Positions 6,423 through 11,431 of a stretch of DNA of 11,431 nucleotides are shown here, piece after piece. The notes beneath the pieces are model-generated. The model searched no databases. It saw nothing but the letters and a program-made list of their open reading frames with translations, and had not been told where the DNA came from. Source of the DNA: an uncultured Clostridium sp. (GTDB lineage: Bacteria > Bacillota > Clostridia > TANB77 > CAG-508). The stretch covers positions 5,845 through 17,275 of the forward strand of contig CATLUC010000025.1 in the NCBI GenBank assembly GCA_950059165.1. The letters are read 5' to 3'. Position numbers and translations under genes: made by a program. Each line of letters begins with the position of its first letter. Position 1 is the first letter of the stretch.

Positions 6423-6446
6423 ATAGTAAAACTACTATTCCTCCTT
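6423..6446 (-). promoter_or_regulatory. Distant Shine-Dalgarno with intervening hairpin
   Basis: AAGGAGG occupies 6440-6446. Between it and the ATG at 6413, ATAGTA and TACTAT form a perfect 6-bp stem with a 4-base loop (6423-6438). Folding it out would leave about ten bases between the SD and ATG, a usable spacing. Confidence 0.45.
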
Positions 6447-6512
6447 TATTTCTTAGAAATTTTCATGTGGAATATTTTATGTTATAGGAAATTCAAAGAA
6501 CTTCTCTATAAT

Positions 6513-6538
6513 ATTAGTATTTTATCATATCTACTAAT
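6513..6538. repeat. Inverted repeat overlapping the effector-binding gene stop
   Basis: ATTAGTA (6513-6519) and TACTAAT (6532-6538) form a 7-bp stem with a 12-base loop. No U-tract follows on the minus strand, so I do not call it a terminator. Confidence 0.4.
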
Positions 6539-6995
6539 CTAATGCAATATAAATATGAATTTCTTGTTTTTGCATGTCTTCAGAGTTGTTTTGATATTCT
6601 TCAAAATCACAAGTATATTTTCTTTTTAAATTCATATTCCATATTTCTTGCCAAGCCTGTCCTACTGAATTTTGTACATCTCCTATTATTATAAATTTAG
6701 CATATTTTCCTTTAGGAATAATAATACTTTTTATTTCTTCACCTACTTGTACTTCTTTACTCACTTCTGCTCCTGCAATAAATGTATAAGGTTTTGTATA
6801 ATCGCCCTCATATTCTGTATATAATCCTATTGTTTTACCATTTACTTTATTTGAAATCTTCTCATAAATTCCATCTGTAAATAGTTTTTGCCAAGTTAAT
6901 CCTATATCTTGCATAGCCTTTCCATCTTGATTAGTTGTTTTAATTCTAATCCCTGTAACAACTTTTTCTTCTAATTCTACAATTTCATATTTCAT
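6534..6995 (-). CDS. GyrI-like / AraC effector-binding single-domain protein
   Basis: This 153-residue protein consists of one effector-binding (GyrI-like, SHV2 fold) domain and no DNA-binding part. Such domains bind small, often cationic or hydrophobic molecules. Visible family features are the opening MKYEIVELEEKVVTGIRIKT, the central LYTEYEGDYTKPYTFIAGAEV, the strand IIIPKGKYAKFIIIG, and the DFEEYQ...EIHIYIAL ending. It follows the WYL regulator gene and has a promoter with the same operator, so it is probably controlled by that regulator and may sense or sequester its ligand. Good SD AGGAGGT nine bases before ATG. The SD is part of a perfect 14-base palindrome. Confidence 0.88.
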   Translation of the reverse strand: MKYEIVELEEKVVTGIRIKTTNQDGKAMQDIGLTWQKLFTDGIYEKISNKVNGKTIGLYTEYEGDYTKPYTFIAGAEVSKEVQVGEEIKSIIIPKGKYAKFIIIGDVQNSVGQAWQEIWNMNLKRKYTCDFEEYQNNSEDMQKQEIHIYIALD

Positions 6996-7006
6996 AATAT
7001 ATCTAC

Positions 7007-7020
7007 CTCCTAATTAGGAG
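7007..7020. repeat. Perfect palindrome containing the Shine-Dalgarno
   Basis: CTCCTAATTAGGAG is fully self-complementary and includes the AGGAGG of the downstream gene. It could fold back to hide the ribosome site or act as a protein-binding dyad; a hairpin with so small a loop is weak. Confidence 0.45.
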
Positions 7021-7056
7021 TATATATCATATAACTTGACAACTGTGTGTCATATT
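7019..7056 (-). promoter_or_regulatory. WYL operator 2 and promoter of the effector-binding gene
   Basis: TGACA (7048-7052 read on minus) and TGTCA (7037-7041) flank a 6-base spacer. Twelve bases later comes a -10-like TATACT (7019-7024). The element resembles operator 1 base for base over about 30 positions (AATATGACA, ACA, TGTCA, TT, ATATG, TATA) and overlaps the last codons of the regulator gene. Confidence 0.65.
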
Positions 7057-7948
7057 ATAAATATTTTTTTAAAGTTCTTTGTAGTTTATCTTTTATTATG
7101 TTTCTTGCATAATCAGGATTTAGAACTTTTGCATATTCTCCAAAAGATAAAATATATCCATATACCCATTCATTTTCTGGATATTTCACTTTTATAATAA
7201 AGTTTCCATCTTCTTTTTTCGTTATTTCTTTACTTTCAAATTCATCATATACTCTATAAGTCATAGCTTTATTTATTTCTAGCTCAAGTTCTATCATTTT
7301 GAAGTTATGTTTTTCATCCTTTTCTTCTTTCGGTAATTCTCTTTCAAAATGTTCTTGCAATATCTTTATTTTTTTTATTCTAGCAATTTTGAATATTCTG
7401 TAATCTTGTTTTAATTTACAATAGCTTACTAAATACCATGCTTTATCTTTAAACCATATTTGCAGAGGTTCTACAATTCTTTTACTTTCTTCCCCATTAG
7501 TATTATAATAAGTAAATTGTATTAACTGCTTATTTAAAATAGCAGATTTAATAATGTCAAATCGTTCTTCTTGTATATTACTCCAATTAGAGAAATCAAT
7601 CTTGATCCAATCATTTATTTTTTTATTAAATAATATACTCAATCTCTCTAAAATATCTTTTTCATCTTGTCCTTTTATTTTTTTCATTCCTTGTAAGGCA
7701 AACAAAATTTGATTTTGTTCTTCTTCAGAAAGAATAGTTTTATTTAGTACATATTCATCTAAAAGTCCTATTCCTCCATCTTTTCCTTTACTTGCATAAA
7801 TTGGTATATTTGCTGTGCTTAATGTTTCAATATCTCTATATATTGTTCTCGTAGATACCTCAAACCTATCAGCTAATTCTTTAGCTGTAGTTTTTCTCTT
7901 TTGCATTAATATATATACTATTTCAAATAATCTATTATTTACTTGCAT
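7055..7948 (-). CDS. HTH-WYL (YafY-type) transcriptional regulator
   Basis: This is a 297-residue regulator. The N-terminal HTH_11/DeoR-like helix-turn-helix is at about 1-60 (KRKTTAKELADRFEVSTRTIYRDIETL, then IPIYASKGKDGGIGLLD). The ligand-sensing WYL domain is at about 135-215, containing KDKAWYLVSYCK and YRIFKIARI, with a C-terminal extension to residue 297 ending in RNIIKDKLQRTLKKYL. AGGAGG stands five bases before ATG. A 26-bp perfect palindrome covers its promoter and recurs before the following effector-binding gene, indicating autoregulation and a two-gene regulon. Whether it represses or activates cannot be told from sequence; the site overlaps the -35 position, which fits repression. 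Confidence 0.92.
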   Translation of the reverse strand: MQVNNRLFEIVYILMQKRKTTAKELADRFEVSTRTIYRDIETLSTANIPIYASKGKDGGIGLLDEYVLNKTILSEEEQNQILFALQGMKKIKGQDEKDILERLSILFNKKINDWIKIDFSNWSNIQEERFDIIKSAILNKQLIQFTYYNTNGEESKRIVEPLQIWFKDKAWYLVSYCKLKQDYRIFKIARIKKIKILQEHFERELPKEEKDEKHNFKMIELELEINKAMTYRVYDEFESKEITKKEDGNFIIKVKYPENEWVYGYILSFGEYAKVLNPDYARNIIKDKLQRTLKKYL

Positions 7949-7965
7949 ATTTTCCTCCTGCCAAT

Positions 7966-8003
7966 ATTATAGCATATAAATATGACATTTGTCTGTCATA
8001 TTT
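7966..8003 (-). promoter_or_regulatory. WYL operator 1 and regulator promoter
   Basis: AAATATGACA (7978-7987) and TGTCATATTT (7994-8003) are perfect inverted arms around 6 bases. The operator overlaps the expected -35 of an extended -10 promoter (TGC-TATAAT, TATAAT at 7966-7971). The predicted transcript start leaves only about a dozen leader bases before the ATG at 7948. Confidence 0.75.
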
Positions 8004-8004
8004 C

Positions 8005-8039
8005 AAAAAAAGAAGATACCAGTCTCTTAATATCTTCCT
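8005..8039 (-). terminator. Intrinsic terminator after the AraC-type gene
   Basis: On the minus strand GAAGATA pairs with TATCTTC, extendable to 9 bp with one G-U. The loop is 12 bases and a run of seven T follows. It separates the AraC gene from the WYL regulator promoter. Confidence 0.75.
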
Positions 8040-8050
8040 AAAATTTCATA

Positions 8051-8905
8051 TTATTTTTTCTTAATTGGAATCCAAACTTCACTATAGTATTTTTCATCAT
8101 CAATTCCTTTTTTATAGTCTTTTGGATTTGAATACATTTCAATATTATATCCTGCTGCTATTTCGTAATCATTTGAATTAGGTAACCATTCTTTAAATAT
8201 TCTCTCATTTATTTCTTGTATTTTCACACTTGCAGGACCTATACAAGAAAAAACTGCCCAAGTAAATTTTGGAATTTCTATAACTTCAACATCTTTAGGT
8301 ATTTTTACTTCTGAATTATAGTCATCTCCAATCATATAATCAAATACATCACATCCCATATTAGTATCAATATTAACAGCATACTTTGCATTTATTTTAT
8401 TAAATGCACTTTTCATAAAAAACTTTCTCCATATTTTTGGTATATCTTGATATGCAGTTTCATATTTAAAACTATCTTTTAAGCCTACAATTTTAAAGCT
8501 TTCCCTTTCTTCAATTTTATATTCCATAGTATAACCACCTTTCAATATTAAATTAATTTTTAAAGGTGCAAATTCTTTTATTTTTCCACCTTTACGAACC
8601 ACTGTTGGAGTCAAACCATGAAATCTTGTAAATGCTTTTGTAAAACTATCTGGAGAATCATATCCATATTTTAAAGCTATATCAATTATTTTGTTATTTG
8701 TATTTAATAATTCAATAGCTGCAAGTGATAATTTTCTATTCCTTATATATTCACTTACACTATATCCACAAATGATAGAAAATGCTTTTTGAAAATAGAA
8801 TGATGATATATATGAGTAATTTGCAATATCTTGGATAGTTATATCGTTTGTCAAATTATTTTCTATGTATTCAATAGCTCTACTAATTGATTCACTCCAA
8901 TTCAT
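8051..8905 (-). CDS. AraC-family regulator with C-terminal GyrI-like effector-binding domain
   Basis: The protein has 284 residues. The N-terminal AraC double helix-turn-helix is at about 1-105 (ITIQDIANYSYISSFYFQKA, then IIDIALKYGYDSPDSFTKAF and FHGLTPTVVRKG). A GyrI-like effector-binding domain fills about 123-284 (MEYKIEERESFKIVGLK to YYSEVWIPIKKK). This is the layout of Rob/SoxS-like ligand-sensing activators. ATG at 8905 is chosen because AGGAG lies eight bases upstream; a GTG at 8914 touches the ribosome site and is unlikely. It has its own terminator. A ten-base match to operator 1 (ATTTGTCTGT at 8982-8991) lies upstream, but no full operator. The ligand is unknown; such regulators often respond to drugs or cationic compounds. 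Confidence 0.93.
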   Translation of the reverse strand: MNWSESISRAIEYIENNLTNDITIQDIANYSYISSFYFQKAFSIICGYSVSEYIRNRKLSLAAIELLNTNNKIIDIALKYGYDSPDSFTKAFTRFHGLTPTVVRKGGKIKEFAPLKINLILKGGYTMEYKIEERESFKIVGLKDSFKYETAYQDIPKIWRKFFMKSAFNKINAKYAVNIDTNMGCDVFDYMIGDDYNSEVKIPKDVEVIEIPKFTWAVFSCIGPASVKIQEINERIFKEWLPNSNDYEIAAGYNIEMYSNPKDYKKGIDDEKYYSEVWIPIKKK

Positions 8906-8992
8906 AAATTTCACTCCTTTTTATGTTCTTAAATAAATTTTAACTTAAAAAATTTTGTTATACCCGATATTTCTTGCTAATATTTGTCTGTG

Positions 8993-9025
8993 AAAAATAG
9001 AAATTATATTTCAAATTCCTATTTT
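8993..9025 (-). terminator. Probable terminator after the 84-aa gene
   Basis: On the minus strand a 12-bp AT-rich stem with one G-U (9014-9025 with 8994-9005) has an 8-base loop and ends in TTTTT. It is placed right after the stop codon. Confidence 0.6.
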
Positions 9026-9029
9026 AAAA

Positions 9030-9284
9030 CTAATTTTGATTTTTAAATGGGTGTTTTAGCTTGTTTTTTATTTCTTCAGTAATTATTTTCTTTGAAATAT
9101 CATATACATTCTCACTATCATCTTCATTTAAACTAGCTTTTGTTTGTAAATCTTTAATTATTTTGTCTTTATTTTTTCTTCCAAATATGAAATAATTTTC
9201 TATCACATTATTTATTAATATACATTTTTCTTCATCATATCCTGTTTGTTTAGATAATTCTTTTATAACTCCATTTTTATTCAT
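9030..9284 (-). CDS. Small conserved protein, partner of the HTH-membrane regulator
   Basis: This is an 84-residue protein with no named function that I can support. It is charged, predicted helical and cytoplasmic, with no membrane segment. The pattern GVIKELSKQTGYDEEKCILI, then GRKNKDKIIKDL and a final IKNKLKHPFKNQ looks like a small conserved clostridial family found downstream of HTH genes; that is recollection, not a search. The ATG at 9284 overlaps the end of the upstream gene by eight bases, and its SD GGGAGGT lies inside that gene, indicating translational coupling and probably a shared task. A longer start at 9365 only reads through the neighbour out of frame and has no ribosome site. 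Confidence 0.75.
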   Translation of the reverse strand: MNKNGVIKELSKQTGYDEEKCILINNVIENYFIFGRKNKDKIIKDLQTKASLNEDDSENVYDISKKIITEEIKNKLKHPFKNQN

Positions 9285-10221
9285 TGTCAGATACCTCCCC
9301 ATACATTTTAGCTTTGGTATCTTGTTGTAGTTCATATCCATATTCAAATATATATGATATACCAAATAAGAATAATATTTGTATTACATCAAATAATTCA
9401 AAATCTACACCTAAATCAGCACCTAGTATTTTTTCAAATATAACCCCTCCACCACTTGGTAGTATAAGTGCTATAATCATAAGTTTTGCCATTTCTTTAA
9501 TATATTTAACATTTTCTAATGTAAATGGAGTATCTCCCTCGTTTATGTTTATAAATAATTTTTCTAGTCTACTTAATGTCATTCTATATAATATTAAACA
9601 AATTATTAAACACACATATCCTAATTCTAGGAAAGCTATTATTTGTCCTTTAGAATTGTTTTCTAACACATTTTTCATTTGTAAAATTGTATCTTGGTTT
9701 CTTTCATCAGCAATTAAAATACCATTTGCCTTTAGTTGTAAATTTACGCCATCATTTGATTTTTCTTCTGTTATCGTTATTTTGTCATCTATCCTTGCTC
9801 CTTTAAATACAATCGTATTATCCTTTAATTCTATATTACTTATGAATATAGGTGTAACTATTAGTAAAAATATCATTATTGGAAATGCTATTGTTATAAG
9901 GATTTTCCCTATTCTTGCAAGAATATAAATTGCTTTACTGATTCCTTTAATCTTTTTCTGCTTTTCTTCTTTAAATTTAACTACACTCATTTTTATATCT
10001 TCATCTAATGAATCTATATCTGCCATATTTTCATGTACCAAATCGTTTATTTTGCAATGAAAAACATCACATAATTTCATTATCTTTTCCATTTCTGGGT
10101 AGCTTTCTCCATTCTCCCATTTTGATACACTTTGTCTAGTCACCTCCATTTTTTCTGCTAATTTTTCTTGGCTCATTTTAGCTGCTTTTCTTAAATTATA
10201 TAAATTTTCTCCAAATTTCAT
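9277..10221 (-). CDS. Xre-type HTH protein with DUF2975-like membrane domain
   Basis: This 314-residue protein joins a Cro/CI helix-turn-helix (about 1-62; KMSQEKLAEKMEVTRQSVSK then WENGESYPEMEKI) to a membrane part. Hydrophobic segments are near 105-127, 194-212, 246-262 and 277-293. A roughly 65-residue extracytoplasmic loop (about 128-193) lies between the first two. The stretch DTPFTLENVKYIKEMAKLMI and the ending FEYGYELQQDTKAKMYGE resemble DUF2975 proteins, which are normally encoded beside a small separate Xre regulator; here both seem fused. A membrane-tethered regulator sensing an outside signal is a reasonable inference. AAGGAGG-type SD and a clear promoter precede it. Confidence 0.85.
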   Translation of the reverse strand: MKFGENLYNLRKAAKMSQEKLAEKMEVTRQSVSKWENGESYPEMEKIMKLCDVFHCKINDLVHENMADIDSLDEDIKMSVVKFKEEKQKKIKGISKAIYILARIGKILITIAFPIMIFLLIVTPIFISNIELKDNTIVFKGARIDDKITITEEKSNDGVNLQLKANGILIADERNQDTILQMKNVLENNSKGQIIAFLELGYVCLIICLILYRMTLSRLEKLFININEGDTPFTLENVKYIKEMAKLMIIALILPSGGGVIFEKILGADLGVDFELFDVIQILFLFGISYIFEYGYELQQDTKAKMYGEVSDNE

Positions 10222-10250
10222 TAGACTACTCCTCCTTCATCTTTAATTGT

Positions 10251-10278
10251 AGTATAGTTTTTATTAAAATTCTATCAA
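10251..10278 (-). promoter_or_regulatory. Promoter of the HTH-membrane regulator gene
   Basis: TTGATA (10273-10278) and TATACT (10251-10256) are 16 bases apart on the minus strand, 30 bases upstream of ATG. GGAGGAG follows as ribosome site. Confidence 0.65.
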
Positions 10279-10297
10279 CTTCCAGTTGCACTTTATG

Positions 10298-10336
10298 AAA
10301 AAATGCAAAATGCAACTGAAACTTTACATTTTGCAT
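10298..10336 (-). terminator. Intrinsic terminator after the FMN-reductase-like gene
   Basis: On the minus strand ATGCAAAATG pairs perfectly with CATTTTGCAT (10 bp, 14-base loop) and is followed by TTTTT. A second stem, CAGTTGCA (10311-10318) with TGCAACTG (10283-10290), would overlap its loop. Confidence 0.8.
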
Positions 10337-10382
10337 AATATATTTTTCTATTTTAATAATTCTTTTTATTATCAATGCTATT

Positions 10383-10640
10383 TTAATATGGCTTTTTCCC
10401 TTCAAGCCATCCTTTATTTTTCCAATAATTAAAATCAGTTTTATTCCAACCATTTTTTTGTGTCATTCCAAATACCTTGAAAAAGAATTTTGCACATCCA
10501 TAACAAATTTCATGAAAATCATTTGGAAGAACTATCTCATCAAACTCATTTTTTTCATCTTTAAATTCATTTAAAAATAAATCTGTTATTGCTCTTGTAT
10601 TTCCATAATGTGGCGTTCCTATTATTGTTAAAATTCTCAT
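10383..10640 (-). pseudogene. NADPH-dependent FMN reductase-like gene with internal deletion
   Basis: The frame is open (85 residues) but the protein lacks its middle. The N-terminus MRILTIIGTPHYGNTRAITD is the FMN-phosphate loop of flavodoxin-fold reductases, and ICYGCAKFF (about 45-53) is the expected cysteine region, here with only one of the usual cluster cysteines besides C46. It then jumps directly to GMTQKNGWNKTDFNYWKNKG, which in the family stands at the very C-terminus. I estimate that well over 100 residues carrying most of the flavodoxin core are missing, removed without breaking the frame. A good SD (AAGGAG) is kept. It follows the flavodoxin gene by 18 bases in the same operon. 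It is probably non-functional, though a short product could be made. Confidence 0.7.
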
Positions 10641-10658
10641 AATTTTCTCCTTATTTTA

Positions 10659-11192
10659 CTATTTACTCAAGTTAATATACTCTAATAATGGTTTTAGATA
10701 TTCTTTATCAGTCCAATCACATTTTTCGCCTATCGCACTCATTAGAGCTTTCATCCAAGGCTCATAAGTGTTAGGATCTTTTTTCGCTATTGCCTTCTGT
10801 AGCATTTTGCATAGAGTTCTATCTTTAAATGTCATATTTTCTTCATCCCAAGCACCTCTACCATAGAACACAGGAATATTCTTCAAATCTTCTCTTAGAT
10901 TATGTTCTTTCACTTCATTAACTGCTTGTTTTTCAAATGGAGATGCACCAACGCAGAATATTGCTAATTTTTTATTTTTTAGTACAGCATAGTTTTTTCT
11001 AAAAAATGATAGACCTGATATACCAGAAGCATAAATTCCACCACATAAAATTATTGTATTGTATTTTTCAATATCTTTTACTTTTGCGTTTGGTGTTTCT
11101 ATGAAATCAAATTTAGTTTCTTCAATTAACCAATCCACATATTTTTTTGTTGCACCATACTTTGATTTATAAATTATTATACCTTTTTCCAT
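10659..11192 (-). CDS. Flavodoxin-domain protein (HemG/flavodoxin_5-like)
   Basis: The 177-residue protein has a flavodoxin fold that should bind FMN and carry electrons. The phosphate loop YKSKYGATKKY is at about 8-18 (S/T-x-x-G-x-T pattern). TIILCGGIYASGISGL (about 46-61) and LAIFCVGASPF (about 75-85) mark the isoalloxazine-binding strands. The C-terminal part (YEPWMKALMSAIGEKCDWTD) is as in clostridial members of this group. It may serve as a general reductase; the HemG name reflects the family only and no haem role is shown. Its SD is weak (GAAAGAGAG). It lies between a PspC-domain gene (39-base gap) and the deleted FMN-reductase gene. Confidence 0.85.
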   Translation of the reverse strand: MEKGIIIYKSKYGATKKYVDWLIEETKFDFIETPNAKVKDIEKYNTIILCGGIYASGISGLSFFRKNYAVLKNKKLAIFCVGASPFEKQAVNEVKEHNLREDLKNIPVFYGRGAWDEENMTFKDRTLCKMLQKAIAKKDPNTYEPWMKALMSAIGEKCDWTDKEYLKPLLEYINLSK

Positions 11193-11231
11193 CTTTTTTC
11201 TCTCTTTCTAATTTAGTTTTGTTTTATATAT

Positions 11232-11426
11232 TTATAATACGTCTGATTTTCTTGGCATAACTATTGCAGCTATTATATATGCTATTATTCCACTACCTGC
11301 ACAGGCAGTAAATAAAATCCAAGCAAGTCTTACAAGTGTAGGGTCAATATCAAAATATTCTGCTATTCCTCCACATACTCCATCTAATTTTTTACCTTGT
11401 TCTATTTTATATAATCTTTTTTTCAT
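11232..11426 (-). CDS. PspC-domain membrane protein
   Basis: At 64 residues this is a compact PspC-domain protein. KRLYKIEQGKKLDGVCGGIA then EYFDIDPTLVRLAWILF (1-38) is the family signature. One hydrophobic segment (about 31-58, with GSGIIAYIIAAIVMP) anchors it in the membrane. PspC proteins in proteobacteria act in the phage-shock envelope-stress response; in Firmicutes such stand-alone domains are common and mostly uncharacterised. The start ATG at 11426 is five bases from the window edge, so its promoter and ribosome site are not visible. It probably heads or belongs to an operon with the flavodoxin. Confidence 0.9.
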   Translation of the reverse strand: MKKRLYKIEQGKKLDGVCGGIAEYFDIDPTLVRLAWILFTACAGSGIIAYIIAAIVMPRKSDVL

Positions 11427-11431
11427 AAACC

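Noticed and set aside
9284..9928. 214-codon plus-strand open frame
   Set aside because: Antisense to the HTH-membrane gene, whose domains are clear; the composition is that of a complement shadow.
10283..10336. Antiterminator switch (riboswitch-like) formed by the two overlapping stems
   Set aside because: The alternative partner lies downstream of the terminator, so it would be made too late to prevent termination.
10226..10453. 75-aa minus-strand reading frame
   Set aside because: It overlaps the end of the FMN-reductase remnant, a strong terminator and a promoter, and shows no family features or ribosome site.

Overview
The base composition is very AT-rich, with AAGGAGG-type ribosome sites, TAA/TAG stops and clostridial gene families: a dockerin-like protein, an M15 peptidase with a peptidoglycan-binding domain, WYL and AraC regulators, and an mraZ-rsmH-ftsL cluster. 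This suggests an uncultured gut-type Clostridia (Firmicutes) chromosome. No tRNA, rRNA, CRISPR array or insertion sequence was seen. All genes but one lie on the minus strand, so they read from the right edge to the left.

Layout, left to right. (1) 1-427: the N-terminal part of an exported dockerin-like protein with its own promoter. (2) 706-3201: a short mra/dcw operon, mraZ > rsmH > ftsL, with a promoter, four MraZ-box repeats, a roughly 450-base A-rich repeat-filled spacer holding a terminator-like hairpin, and an intrinsic terminator after ftsL. (3) 3497-4037: the only plus-strand gene, a small Xre-type regulator, with a bidirectional terminator shared with the convergent peptidase. (4) 4106-4848: a Zn M15 peptidase with a peptidoglycan-binding domain, split by a +1 shift. 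(5) 4875-6446: a SAM methyltransferase and an RluA-type pseudouridine synthase joined as TAAATG. (6) 6534-8905: three regulator or effector-binding genes. These are a GyrI-like single-domain protein, a WYL regulator and an AraC regulator with a GyrI-like C-terminus; two of the promoters share a TGACA-N6-TGTCA operator. (7) 9030-10278: an HTH protein with membrane segments and a translationally coupled 84-aa partner. (8) 10298-11426: a PspC-domain protein, a flavodoxin and an internally deleted FMN-reductase-like gene.

The main discovery candidate is a set of three +1 frameshifts, two in rsmH and one in the M15 peptidase. Each falls exactly on an in-frame CGG codon, and skipping the C restores a conserved glycine (CGGT or CGGA read as Gly). 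By eye, these three are the only in-frame CGG codons in all the coding sequence here. One coherent reading is that CGG is unassigned or starved in this lineage and that CGGN works as a +1 frameshift site. The rival readings are assembly error or decay. Smaller points of interest are the shared WYL operator, the repeat-filled rsmH leader, a hairpin that could bring a distant Shine-Dalgarno close to its start codon, and the internal deletion of the FMN reductase.
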